Shown here: positions 1 to 8,107 of the stretch, in pieces
How the letters are laid out: every line of letters begins with the position of its first letter
Numbering within the stretch: position 1 is the first letter of the stretch
DNA from: an uncultured Erysipelotrichaceae bacterium
GTDB taxonomy: Bacteria > Bacillota_I > Bacilli_A > Erysipelotrichales > Coprobacillaceae
Assembly (NCBI GenBank): GCA_910588075.1
Contig: CAJUOS010000036.1
Location: 1-25,051, forward strand
Length of the DNA stretch: 25,051 nucleotides
Reading direction: 5' to 3'
Translations under genes and position numbers: made by a program
Notes under the pieces: model-generated
The model's database searches: none
What the model was told of the DNA's origin: nothing
The model's input: the letters and a program-made list of their open reading frames with translations, nothing else

Positions 1-40
1 TGATATAGAATATGAATATATGACAAATGGTGCACTTTAA
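1..40 (+). CDS. Possible C-terminal end of an upstream gene (partial)
   Basis: Only the second forward frame is open from the window edge. It encodes about 12 residues ending in MTNGAL and a TAA stop at 38-40. A perfect 11-bp hairpin follows 12 nt later, as expected at the end of a forward gene. The piece is too short to assign a function, and an open frame of this length could arise by chance. Confidence 0.35.
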   Translation, partial: DIEYEYMTNGAL

Positions 41-52
41 ATTTTAAAAAAG

Positions 53-85
53 AAATTGATATGTTTAGGCATATCAATTTTCATT
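53..85. terminator. Bidirectional intrinsic terminator
   Basis: Perfect 11-bp stem: arms at 53-63 and 70-80, with a 6-nt loop. T-rich sequence follows on the + strand (aattttcatt), and a longer T-rich run follows on the minus strand. It sits between the end of the partial gene at the window edge and the end of the leftward histidine-kinase operon, so it may serve both. Confidence 0.6.
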
Positions 86-111
86 ATTAAGGATTAAAAA
101 TGATATATATG

Positions 112-146
112 AAAAGAAGTAACAATAGTTTTTTGTTACTCTTTTT
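112..146 (-). terminator. Intrinsic terminator of the XRE/LytTR/GHKL unit
   Basis: The arms agtaacaa (118-125) and ttgttact (133-140) pair perfectly. After one mismatch the flanking A/T tracts can extend the stem. Read leftward, the stem overlaps the stop codon of the kinase gene and is followed by a T-rich stretch. Confidence 0.6.
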
Positions 147-1413
147 ATATGGATATAGGTAATAGTATAACTGTTTCAAAAACATGATACTCTTTATTAA
201 AATGAAAATGATAACTTCCATCATATTTATGAGTTATATTTTTTATGATTTTAAGTCCATAACCATGAAAGTCTTTATTTTTTTTAGTTGTTTCATAATT
301 TTTATTAATATTATCACAACTATTCACAACTTTTAATACTAACATATTATTTATAACACTTAATTTGATTTTTATAAAACATGATGTTTGAGCTTGAGTA
401 CAACTTTCTATAGCATTTTCTAGTATATTAGAAAATAAAATATTAAAATCTTTATCATTAATATGAGGTATTTCTTTTAATTTAATATCATATTTTAAGT
501 CAATTTTATATTTTTGAATATTGTCATAATTTGAATTAATAGCATAATCTATTATTTTATTACCAGTTACATAGTTAATTGTATTTAATTGCATATCAAG
601 ATTAAGTTCATTAATATATTCTTTTGTTTTTTCATATTCATTATTAGTAATATAGGAAGCAATAATACGAATATGCTTATTAAAGTCATGAATAAATTGT
701 TTGGAATTTTCAATTTTTTCTTCTACCATTTTGTTTTGCATTTCATAAATTAATTCTTTATTTCTTAAGAGTTCATTATCAAGTTGAATATTTTTAGAAT
801 CAATAACATCAATAAAAAGTTTAAAAATTATAAAGTTAGAAAAGAGTAATCCTAAAGTACTTATAAAACTTAAAGTTGGTGCGGTTTTCATTAAATTCAA
901 CTTAAGAATAATATATGCAATAAGTGTTGTTGTAATTGGGAAAAGAGATAGATACCAAATATAAGATGCATCATATGTTCCTTTTATATCATTATATTTA
1001 ATAATAAGATAAGCAGTAGAAAACAAAAAAAGAGTACTAATAATCATACCACAAACTAAATATAAATATGGATAAGATAAAATTGGGATTAGAGTAACTA
1101 AACCATCTAAAATAATAGAAGTGAGTATTTCTCCAATAAAAGATGAAATCATAAATATAAAAGAAAAGATTAATTCACTAAAAAATTCTCCAATAAAATT
1201 AAGACGTAAAATAAGTAAATAAACAATAATTGTAGTAAGAACATTCATAGGAAAATTCTGATATAAATTAATAAAACTTTTTATAAATATAAAAATAAGA
1301 ATAATAAAAAGATAAATATATTGATATTTATGTTTAACAGAAAATAATTTTGAACAATACCATACAAATAAAGAAATGAGAATCAAATTATTTAATAAAA
1401 AGGTTAAATACAT
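145..1413 (-). CDS. AgrC-like GHKL sensor histidine kinase
   Basis: Membrane-bound receptor kinase of the Agr/quorum-sensing type (HPK10). Residues 1-200 form about six hydrophobic segments, the AgrC-like polytopic sensor. A coiled linker follows (about 205-240), then the H-box HDFNKH with the phosphorylated His at about 242. The GHKL ATPase region has the N-box NILENAIES at 329-337 and a short glycine box, HGYGL, near 383-387. The length, 422 aa, is typical. The ATG lies 2 nt after the stop of the LytTR regulator gene. Its ribosome site (ggaggg) lies inside the end of that gene, so the two are translationally coupled. The ligand is unknown. AgrC-family sensors usually bind a cyclic autoinducer peptide, but no agrB or agrD gene lies within the visible flanks. 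Confidence 0.88.
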   Translation of the reverse strand: MYLTFLLNNLILISLFVWYCSKLFSVKHKYQYIYLFIILIFIFIKSFINLYQNFPMNVLTTIIVYLLILRLNFIGEFFSELIFSFIFMISSFIGEILTSIILDGLVTLIPILSYPYLYLVCGMIISTLFLFSTAYLIIKYNDIKGTYDASYIWYLSLFPITTTLIAYIILKLNLMKTAPTLSFISTLGLLFSNFIIFKLFIDVIDSKNIQLDNELLRNKELIYEMQNKMVEEKIENSKQFIHDFNKHIRIIASYITNNEYEKTKEYINELNLDMQLNTINYVTGNKIIDYAINSNYDNIQKYKIDLKYDIKLKEIPHINDKDFNILFSNILENAIESCTQAQTSCFIKIKLSVINNMLVLKVVNSCDNINKNYETTKKNKDFHGYGLKIIKNITHKYDGSYHFHFNKEYHVFETVILLPISI

Positions 1414-1415
1414 AA

Positions 1416-2114
1416 TTATATCTTCCCTCCTAAATATTGATGATAGTTATCAATAAATGTCTTTTTAAACTTTCTTGTTAGTACTAACTCATCATTATTT
1501 TCTAATAAAATATTATTTTTGTTTATATCTTTTATATGTTTAAGATTAATAATAAATGCTTTATGACATTGAGAAAAATAACATCCATCTAATATAGTTA
1601 GCCATTCTTTAATGGTAATAGTTGTACTATAATCATTTGACAATGTATGTATAATCGTTTTTCTTTGATAATATTCAATATATAAGATATCTTTAATCAA
1701 AATTTTATAGTTCGCTATACGTAAATCAAAAATAAATTTTGTATCTATGATATACTCTTTTAATATTTCTTTTAATTCAATTTCAAACTCTAAAGAATCT
1801 AAAGGTTTAATAAAATATCTTTCTGCATGTACTTTATACCCTTCTTGAAGATAGTTATTATAGTTACTGATAAAGATAATAATACAATTTCTATTATATT
1901 TTCTAATCTTTTTTGCTAGAGAAATTCCATTCATATCATTTAATTCAATATCTAATAATAATAAATCATAACTCATTTTTTCTTTTAAGATATCTTTACC
2001 AGAATGAAATAGATTGATTTTAGCAGATATTTCAAGCTTATTAACAATCTGACTAACAACCTCAAATATCTGATTTATTTCATTTTTATTATCATCACAT
2101 ATTGCAATTCTCAT
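1416..2114 (-). CDS. LytTR-family response regulator (AgrA/VirR-like)
   Basis: Cytoplasmic response regulator, presumably phosphorylated by the kinase encoded immediately downstream. The receiver domain (1-120) has the acidic pair CDD at 6-8, the phospho-acceptor Asp55 in LLLLDIEL, and the conserved Lys103 in FIKPLDS. The second half (about 130-230) is a LytTR DNA-binding domain, including the CHKAFIINLKHI stretch typical of this fold. A good ribosome site (gaggag) precedes the ATG. LytTR regulators bind paired 9-bp repeats; I searched the neighbouring upstream regions by eye and found no convincing pair, so its target is not visible. The XRE gene lies 46 nt upstream without a clear terminator, which suggests one transcription unit of three genes. 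Confidence 0.9.
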   Translation of the reverse strand: MRIAICDDNKNEINQIFEVVSQIVNKLEISAKINLFHSGKDILKEKMSYDLLLLDIELNDMNGISLAKKIRKYNRNCIIIFISNYNNYLQEGYKVHAERYFIKPLDSLEFEIELKEILKEYIIDTKFIFDLRIANYKILIKDILYIEYYQRKTIIHTLSNDYSTTITIKEWLTILDGCYFSQCHKAFIINLKHIKDINKNNILLENNDELVLTRKFKKTFIDNYHQYLGGKI

Positions 2115-2160
2115 TATACTTCTCCTCTAATGTTGATGTTTAAATATGATAATTAAATAA

Positions 2161-2514
2161 CTATGAATTAGAATTATGTGATGAGTTCTTTAATAGTATC
2201 AAGATTGCTTCAACTGTTTGGTCATATTGTTCTTGAGGAAGATTTCTTAGTAATTTAATAATCGTTTCCTCTCTCTTTGTTAGTGCACCTATTATCATTT
2301 CATCTTGTTTATTTCTAACACCAAGAATATGATCAATAGAAAAATCTAATTCTTTAGCAAAAGAAGCCAAAGTATCAGTTGGTATTTGTCTTTGGTTTAA
2401 AAGATATTTACTTAAAGTACTAGGTGAAATATTCATTTTTTCAGCAAAATCTTTTTCAGTGTTGTAATCAGTTCTTCTTATATATTTTTTCAATTCTTTA
2501 CCAATATCTCTCAT
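2161..2514 (-). CDS. XRE-family helix-turn-helix regulator
   Basis: Small DNA-binding protein of 117 aa. The N-terminal half is a Cro/CI-type helix-turn-helix: FAEKMNISPSTLSKYLLN places the two helices at about residues 23-40, and the following FAKELDFSIDHILG completes the five-helix fold. The C-terminal half (about 70-110) is a charged, amphipathic helical tail that could mediate dimerisation. The ribosome site ggaga is 8 nt upstream of the ATG, and a consensus -10 (TATAAT, minus strand, 2545-2550) lies further upstream without a strong -35. As first gene of the leftward unit with the LytTR/GHKL pair, it may tune that unit or repress its own promoter. Its regulon cannot be read from sequence. 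Confidence 0.85.
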   Translation of the reverse strand: MRDIGKELKKYIRRTDYNTEKDFAEKMNISPSTLSKYLLNQRQIPTDTLASFAKELDFSIDHILGVRNKQDEMIIGALTKREETIIKLLRNLPQEQYDQTVEAILILLKNSSHNSNS

Positions 2515-2887
2515 ATTTAATCTCCATCAACGTTATTTACCCTTATTATAAGAAAAAGTTGTAATAAATCTATTTCTATATACACATAGGAAATATAATA
2601 TCTATATTGGATATTATTGGTGCTGTTTTACTAATTATTCAGTAGTCTAAAGATATTTTATTTTTTATAAAAAAAATTTATATATACTTCTTTTAACAAT
2701 TATTGCTTAAATTTTTATATTTTAAAAAATGTATTTAAAAAGGAAAATGTAAAAAAATAAAATGTATTCTATTAAAAATAATAGGAATATTTTTAATAGA
2801 AATGAATAAGATAATGGAAAGAAAAGGAAAATGAAATTTATCTCAATTTATGCCCATAAAATCAAATTTTTTATCATTCGTCTTTTT
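2515..2887. other. Intergenic region with a long inverted repeat
   Basis: Very A+T-rich divergent spacer between the XRE unit and the Dlt-like operon. It holds the -10 for the leftward unit and a perfect 13-bp inverted repeat (arms 2768-2780 and 2788-2800, 7-nt spacer). I see no coding sequence: the best small frame is about 10 codons without a convincing ribosome site. No tRNA, T-box or riboswitch motif was recognised. Confidence 0.6.
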
Positions 2888-2916
2888 TTGACAAATAATA
2901 TGAATTGAGCTATACT
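2888..2916 (+). promoter_or_regulatory. Sigma-A promoter of the Dlt-like operon
   Basis: -35 TTGACA (2888-2893), a 17-nt spacer, then -10 TATACT (2911-2916). This is one mismatch from consensus overall. Transcription would start near 2923, leaving about 27 nt of leader before the racemase ATG at 2950. It also excludes the TTG in the same frame at 2905 as a start, because that codon lies between the two promoter boxes. Confidence 0.85.
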
Positions 2917-2949
2917 AATTCAGTTAGAGATAATAAAAAGGAGAAAAAT

Positions 2950-3672
2950 ATGAAGCTAGGTATCATTGGAGGATTAGGACCACTTGCAACTGCATATTAC
3001 TATGAATTACTTACAAAAATGAGTGATGTTCATTGTGATCAAGAACATTTAGAAATTCTTATTCATAGTCATCCACAAATTCCTGATAGAACTGAATATA
3101 TTTTTAATCATAATAAAGAAAATCCAGTTCATGATTTAATCAATACAGCACAAAAATTACAAGATCAAGGTGTAGATTATTTAACTATTCCATGTACAAC
3201 AGCTCATTATTTTTATAAAGAAATATCTCAAACAATTCATATTCCAATTATTCATTTAGTAAATGAAGTATGTGAATATTTAGATAGAAAATCTATTCAA
3301 TGTGTAGGAATAATGGCAACATCTGGAACTATTATTGCTGAACTTTTTCAAAAAGAATTAGATAAAAGAGGAATAAAATATATTATTCCAAATGAAACAT
3401 TACAGAAAGATGTTATGTATCTCATTTACAAAAATATAAAATGTGGTATTCCAATAGAAATGGAACGCTTTGATAATATATCACAATACTTATTCAATAA
3501 AGGAGCAGAAATAATTATTCTTGGTTGTACAGAGTTATCACTTATTAAAAAAGAAAAACATTTAAATAAAAAATATTTAGATGTTTTAGAATTATTATCT
3601 GCAGTGGCACTTTCAAAATGTCATATGAATATAAAAGAGGAATATTGTTATTTAATTGATGAAGGGGATTAA
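2950..3672 (+). CDS. Aspartate/glutamate-family amino-acid racemase
   Basis: PLP-independent racemase (Asp/Glu/hydantoin racemase family), 240 aa from the ATG preceded by aaggag. Two catalytic cysteines can be placed: Cys82 in IPCTTAH and Cys193 in LGCTELSL. These are the two-base thiols that remove and return the alpha proton. The N-terminal LGIIGGLGPLAT glycine-rich segment is typical of aspartate racemases. It is the first gene of a six-gene operon; the adenylation-enzyme start follows its stop by one base. The context implies that it supplies a D-amino acid to the adenylation enzyme. Substrate identity (Asp, Glu or another amino acid) cannot be fixed from sequence, because this family includes broad-specificity members. 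Confidence 0.85.
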   Translation: MKLGIIGGLGPLATAYYYELLTKMSDVHCDQEHLEILIHSHPQIPDRTEYIFNHNKENPVHDLINTAQKLQDQGVDYLTIPCTTAHYFYKEISQTIHIPIIHLVNEVCEYLDRKSIQCVGIMATSGTIIAELFQKELDKRGIKYIIPNETLQKDVMYLIYKNIKCGIPIEMERFDNISQYLFNKGAEIIILGCTELSLIKKEKHLNKKYLDVLELLSAVALSKCHMNIKEEYCYLIDEGD

Positions 3673-3673
3673 T

Positions 3674-5194
3674 ATGCAAACGAATGTATTAGAATATTTA
3701 GAGAATATAGTAGGAAAAGTACCTGATAAGATTGCTTATGCTAATGAAAAAGATAGTTTAACATTTCAACAGGTTTATGATTATGCAAGAGCAATAGGAT
3801 CCACTATTATTCATTATCAATATTACAAGCAACCTATTGTTGTATATATGAAAAAACATCCATGTGCCATTAGTGCTTTTTATGGAGTTGTATACAGTGG
3901 AAATTTTTATGTTCCAATTGATGAAGAAATGCCTAAATATAGAATTGAGTTAATTTTTCAAACATTGAATCCTCAAATGATTATATGTGATGAAGAAACA
4001 CAACAGTATGTAAAAGAATTTGATTATCAAGGGAAAATTTGTTTGTTTCATGAAATGATTCAAACATCTATTGATGAAGAAAAAATAAATGTTATAAGAA
4101 ATAAGACATTAGATATAGATCCATTGTATATTGTTTTTACTTCTGGCTCAACAGGAATTCCAAAAGGTGTTGTTGCCTGTCATAGAAGTGTTATAGACTA
4201 TATAGAAAATTTATCTAAAGTTTTACAAGTAAGTGAAAAAAGTGTGTTTGGAAATCAAGCTCCTTTATATTTTGACGCATGTTTAAAAGAACTTTATCCA
4301 ACATTAAAATTTGGAGCAACAACATATTTAATTCCTAAAAATTTATTCATGTTTCCAATACAACTCATTGAGTTTTTAAATCAATATAAAATTAATACAA
4401 TCTGTTGGGTAGCTTCTGCATTATCACTTGTATCTGGATTTAAAACATTTGATAAAATTCAACCTAAATATTTACATACTATAGCTTTTGGAAGTGAAGT
4501 TTTTCCAATTAAGCAATATAATGAGTGGAAACGTGTTTTACCTCAAGCACGATTTATTAACTTATATGGTCCAACAGAGGCAACAGGAATGAGTTGTTAT
4601 TATGAAGTAAAAAAAGAATTTGCATTAGATGAAGTTATTCCAATAGGACAACCATTTCATAATACAGAAATTTTATTATTAAAAGAAGATAATACATTAG
4701 CTCATGATGATGAAATTGGAGAAATTTGTATTCGTGGAACTGCTGTTACATTAGGGTATTATCATAATAAAGAAAAGACGAAAGAAGCATTTGTTCAAAA
4801 TCCTTTGAATGATGCTTATAGTGAAATCATTTATAAAACAGGTGATTTAGCCAAATATAATGAAAATCATGAATTGATTTTTGTATCAAGAAAGGATTAT
4901 CAAATTAAACATATGGGACATCGTATTGAACTAGGAGAAATTGAACAGCATATTCAAATGTTAGAAGGTATTACTAATGCATGCTGTATATATGATCAAG
5001 AAGTAGAAAAAATAGTTTTATCTTATATTGGAATAAAAGAAACAAAAGAAGTAAAGGCTTATTTAAAAGGTAAATTACCAAGATATATGATACCAAATGT
5101 TGTTAGAAAACTTGAAAATATGCCTTTAACTGCCAATGGAAAAATAAATCGTCATTTATTAAAAGAAATGTATAAAGAATCAAGGAGGAAATAA
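3674..5194 (+). CDS. Stand-alone amino-acid adenylation enzyme (DltA-like)
   Basis: ANL-superfamily ligase, 506 aa, which would activate an amino acid as the aminoacyl-AMP and load it onto the carrier protein encoded next. Core motifs in order: TSGSTGIPKG (156-165, ATP loop), FDACLKEL (200-207), FGSEVFP (272-278), YGPTE (298-302), YKTGD (387-391), and the C-terminal catalytic Lys490 in TANGK. The start is the ATG at 3674, behind gaagggg; an in-frame ATG 15 nt upstream overlaps the racemase. Asp201 would bind the substrate amino group. Where Bacillus DltA has the Cys linked to D-alanine selection (FCGEV), this protein has Gly273. Lys205 sits at the pocket position equivalent to PheA 239. It is therefore DltA-like in architecture but probably not D-Ala-specific. 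Genes for condensation domains are absent, which argues against an NRPS. Confidence 0.85.
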   Translation: MQTNVLEYLENIVGKVPDKIAYANEKDSLTFQQVYDYARAIGSTIIHYQYYKQPIVVYMKKHPCAISAFYGVVYSGNFYVPIDEEMPKYRIELIFQTLNPQMIICDEETQQYVKEFDYQGKICLFHEMIQTSIDEEKINVIRNKTLDIDPLYIVFTSGSTGIPKGVVACHRSVIDYIENLSKVLQVSEKSVFGNQAPLYFDACLKELYPTLKFGATTYLIPKNLFMFPIQLIEFLNQYKINTICWVASALSLVSGFKTFDKIQPKYLHTIAFGSEVFPIKQYNEWKRVLPQARFINLYGPTEATGMSCYYEVKKEFALDEVIPIGQPFHNTEILLLKEDNTLAHDDEIGEICIRGTAVTLGYYHNKEKTKEAFVQNPLNDAYSEIIYKTGDLAKYNENHELIFVSRKDYQIKHMGHRIELGEIEQHIQMLEGITNACCIYDQEVEKIVLSYIGIKETKEVKAYLKGKLPRYMIPNVVRKLENMPLTANGKINRHLLKEMYKESRRK

Positions 5195-5196
5195 AA

Positions 5197-5424
5197 ATGG
5201 AAGATTTATTAGAAATTTTAGAAGAATTACATGATGATGTTGATTATGATACATGCACAACATTAATTGATGATAAAATTTTAGATTCATTTGATATTGT
5301 TACTATTGTTGCTGAAGTCAATAATGTCTTTGATGTACAAATTCCTGCTGAGGAATTAATTCCTGAAAACTTTAATTCTGCAAAAGCTTTATATGCTTTG
5401 ATTGAACGTTTAGAAGACGAGTAA
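5197..5424 (+). CDS. Acyl/aminoacyl carrier protein (DltC-like)
   Basis: Acidic 75-aa carrier protein. The phosphopantetheine attachment serine is Ser31 in ILDSFDIVTI, which matches the D-S-[LF]-D motif of carrier proteins. The length is close to DltC (about 78 aa). An aaggagga ribosome site precedes the ATG, 2 nt after the adenylation gene stop, and the MBOAT gene follows 1 nt after its own stop. It should be modified by a phosphopantetheinyl transferase encoded elsewhere, charged by the adenylation enzyme, and then presented to the membrane acyltransferase. The position between the A enzyme and the MBOAT gene (order A-C-B-D) differs from the usual dlt order A-B-C-D. Confidence 0.9.
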   Translation: MEDLLEILEELHDDVDYDTCTTLIDDKILDSFDIVTIVAEVNNVFDVQIPAEELIPENFNSAKALYALIERLEDE

Positions 5425-5425
5425 T

Positions 5426-7015
5426 ATGTATTTTACATCATATCAATTTATTTTATTCTTATTTATTTTATTTATACCTTATTATCTTGTTAAAAAGAAA
5501 TATCAATGGATACTTCTTCTGATTGGAAGTTATATCTTTTATGCTTTTGCAGGGATTGAATATTTATTCTATTTTGCAACAACTACGATTTCTACATATT
5601 TGATTTCACAAAGAATAAAAAAAGTAAAAGCAAAACAAAAAGAATATATAAAGATTAATAAAGCAAATTTAACTAAACAAGAGAAAAAAGAATATAAAAA
5701 AGTGATGAAAGCTAAACAATGGCATTATTTATTAATATGTTTATTGTTTAATTTCGGTGTTTTAGGAATTGTTAAATATACAGATTTTATGATTGGCAAT
5801 ATTAATGGTATTTTATCATTATTTCATGGTGAACCATTATCATTTATGAACTTTGCCTTACCTATGGGAATATCTTTTTACACTTTTCAGTCAATGGGAT
5901 ATATTATAGATGTTTATCGTGGGACTTGTGAAGTTGAAGATAATATTTTTAAATTAAGTTTATTTATCTCTTTTTTTCCACAAGTTATTCAAGGACCTAT
6001 TAGTCGTTTTAAAGATTTATCACAAACATTATATCAAGAACAGGATTTTGATTTAAGAACCATATCATTTGGATTGCAAAGGGTTTTATGGGGATTTTTT
6101 AAGAAATTAGTTATTGCTGATAGGATTTTAGTTGCTGTAAATACAATAATTAGAGATCCAGCAACATATGATGGTATTTTTGTATTTATAGGAATGGTTT
6201 TTTATGCGATTGAACTCTATGCTGATTTCACAGGAGGAATTGATATTACTATTGGTGTTGCTCAAATGTTTGGAGTTCATTTAACAGAAAATTTTGAACG
6301 TCCATATTTTTCAAAAAATATTGCAGAATATTGGCGTAGATGGCATATAACTATGGGAACATGGTTTAAAGATTATATTTTTTATCCTTTATCAGTCAAT
6401 CCTAGAATGTTAAAATTTTCTAATTGGTCACGTCAGACATTTCCTTCAGGAATTGGAAAAAGAATTCCAGTTTATGTATCAAGCTTTATTGTTTGGTTTG
6501 CAACTGGTATATGGCATGGAGCAAGTTGGAATTTTATTGTTTGGGGATTGCTTAATGCTGTTGTCATTTGTTTAAGTGAGGAAATGAAACCTTTTTATGA
6601 ATGGTTTCATAGCCATTTCCATATTAAAGGAAAAACATATTATACAGTTTTTCAAATAGTTAGAACATTTCTATTAATGAGTTCTTTGCGAATATTAGAT
6701 TGTTATAGAGATGTTCCACTATCATTTCATATGTTTGGTTCTATGTTTACAAAATGGAACTTTTCAGAAATATATCATGGAGCATTAATGAATTTAGGAT
6801 TATCTATGATTGATTATATTATTATTATCATTGGTATTTTACTCATGCTTTCTGTGAGTCTTGTTCAAAGAAAAGGAAGTGTACGAGAAAGAATTGATAA
6901 AAAATCATTTATGGTCAAATTCTGTATTTATTATATACTTATTTTTTCTATTCTCTTATTTGGAGCATATAGCATTGGTTATGATGCGAGTCAATTTATA
7001 TATAATCAGTTTTAG
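5426..7015 (+). CDS. MBOAT-family membrane O-acyltransferase (DltB/AlgI-like)
   Basis: Polytopic membrane enzyme, 529 aa, with about ten or more hydrophobic segments. MBOAT landmarks are clear: YADFTGGIDI near 265, the ERPYFSKNIAEYWRRWHI stretch ending at His307, and the invariant histidine His364 in GIWHGASWNF. A Lys-rich hydrophilic loop (about 62-98) separates the second and third membrane segments. This and the total length are closer to AlgI-type MBOATs than to DltB, which is nearer 400 aa. Expected role: take the aminoacyl group from the carrier protein at the inner face and hand it across the membrane. The gene starts 1 nt after the carrier gene, and the next gene follows after an aggagg ribosome site. 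The polymer acceptor is unknown. Confidence 0.88.
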   Translation: MYFTSYQFILFLFILFIPYYLVKKKYQWILLLIGSYIFYAFAGIEYLFYFATTTISTYLISQRIKKVKAKQKEYIKINKANLTKQEKKEYKKVMKAKQWHYLLICLLFNFGVLGIVKYTDFMIGNINGILSLFHGEPLSFMNFALPMGISFYTFQSMGYIIDVYRGTCEVEDNIFKLSLFISFFPQVIQGPISRFKDLSQTLYQEQDFDLRTISFGLQRVLWGFFKKLVIADRILVAVNTIIRDPATYDGIFVFIGMVFYAIELYADFTGGIDITIGVAQMFGVHLTENFERPYFSKNIAEYWRRWHITMGTWFKDYIFYPLSVNPRMLKFSNWSRQTFPSGIGKRIPVYVSSFIVWFATGIWHGASWNFIVWGLLNAVVICLSEEMKPFYEWFHSHFHIKGKTYYTVFQIVRTFLLMSSLRILDCYRDVPLSFHMFGSMFTKWNFSEIYHGALMNLGLSMIDYIIIIIGILLMLSVSLVQRKGSVRERIDKKSFMVKFCIYYILIFSILLFGAYSIGYDASQFIYNQF

Positions 7016-7024
7016 GAGGATATT

Positions 7025-8098
7025 ATGAAAAAGAAGATATTTATTATTATTGTTTCAATAAGTCTTATAATTTCAACATTTTTCCTTCTTCAAAATTTGC
7101 TTGTGCCTAAATATATAAGTGAAGTTCCTGAGGGAAGTTTAATTGCAGAATATTATAATGAAGAAAAATATGATCATAATGTTATTTTTATTGGGGATTG
7201 TGAAGTTTATGAAAATTTTTCCCCAATAACATTGTGGCAAAATTTTGGTATAAAAAGTTATATACGTGGCAGTGCTCAACAACTTATATGGCAATCTTAT
7301 TATTTAATGGAAGAAACGCTTCAATATGAAAAACCTGATGTCATTGTATTTAATGTTCTTTCATTAAAGTATGATGAGCCACAAAGTGAAGCATATAATC
7401 GTTTAAATCTTGATGGTATGAAATGGTCTAAAAGTAAATGGAATGCTATTCAAGCATCAATGACCGAAGAAGAATCTATTATAGATTATATTTTCCCACT
7501 TTTAAGGTATCATCAAAGATGGAGTGAATTAACATCAGAAGATTTTGATTATATGTTCAAGACAAAGCCACAGTTATCACATAATGGTTTTTTAATGCGT
7601 GTAGATGAATTAGGAGTTAATACTGTTCCAGAAGCACAACCACTTGCTGATTATCAATTTTCTGAGAATTGTTATAAATATCTTGATAAAATGGTCGAAT
7701 TATGTCAAGATAATGGAGTACAATTAGTTTTAATAAAAGCACCAAGTTTATATCCAGCTTGGTATGATCAATGGGATAAACAAATGGTTGATTATGCTAA
7801 AAAGAATCATATTGATTATATTAATTTCTTAGATTATATTGAAGAAATTGGGTTAGATTTTCAACATGATACATATGATGCAGGATTACATTTGAATTTA
7901 AGTGGAGCTGAAAAATTATCAAACTATTTTGGAGATTATTTACAAAGCAAATATCATATTAAAGATAGTCGACAAGATAAAAATGTAGCAATACGATGGA
8001 ATCAAAAAATAAAGTTCTATAATGATATGAAAAAAGATCAGTATTTAGAACTTAAAAAATATGGTTATTTGAAAAGTTATGGTGCAAAGAAAAAGTAG
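7025..8098 (+). CDS. Exported DltD/SGNH-like protein with Cys nucleophile
   Basis: 357-aa protein with a single N-terminal hydrophobic segment (about 4-25) serving as signal anchor, so the rest faces outside. Its position after the MBOAT gene and its fold features match DltD/AlgX-type SGNH partners. Block I reads IFIGDCEVYENF: the residue in the place of the nucleophile is Cys59 (codon TGT, 7199-7201), not Ser. A C-terminal D-x-x-x-H pair, Asp285 and His289 in YDAGLHLNLSG, would complete a Cys-Asp-His triad. An AlgX-like role as final transferase to a surface polymer is inferred. The replacement Ser to Cys could reflect acyl-thioester chemistry, or loss of the usual activity. Family assignment rests on context plus these motifs. 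Confidence 0.72.
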   Translation: MKKKIFIIIVSISLIISTFFLLQNLLVPKYISEVPEGSLIAEYYNEEKYDHNVIFIGDCEVYENFSPITLWQNFGIKSYIRGSAQQLIWQSYYLMEETLQYEKPDVIVFNVLSLKYDEPQSEAYNRLNLDGMKWSKSKWNAIQASMTEEESIIDYIFPLLRYHQRWSELTSEDFDYMFKTKPQLSHNGFLMRVDELGVNTVPEAQPLADYQFSENCYKYLDKMVELCQDNGVQLVLIKAPSLYPAWYDQWDKQMVDYAKKNHIDYINFLDYIEEIGLDFQHDTYDAGLHLNLSGAEKLSNYFGDYLQSKYHIKDSRQDKNVAIRWNQKIKFYNDMKKDQYLELKKYGYLKSYGAKKK

Positions 8099-8107
8099 GA
8101 GGTTTTT

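Noticed and set aside
2905..2949. In-frame TTG start that would lengthen the racemase by 15 residues
   Set aside because: It lies between the -35 and -10 of the operon promoter, so it is not transcribed; the ATG at 2950 has an aaggag site and begins the conserved LGIIGGLGP segment.
3674..5424. NRPS module
   Set aside because: The adenylation and carrier proteins are separate and small, with no condensation or thioesterase gene, and are followed by MBOAT and SGNH-like genes; a Dlt-like pathway explains the set better.
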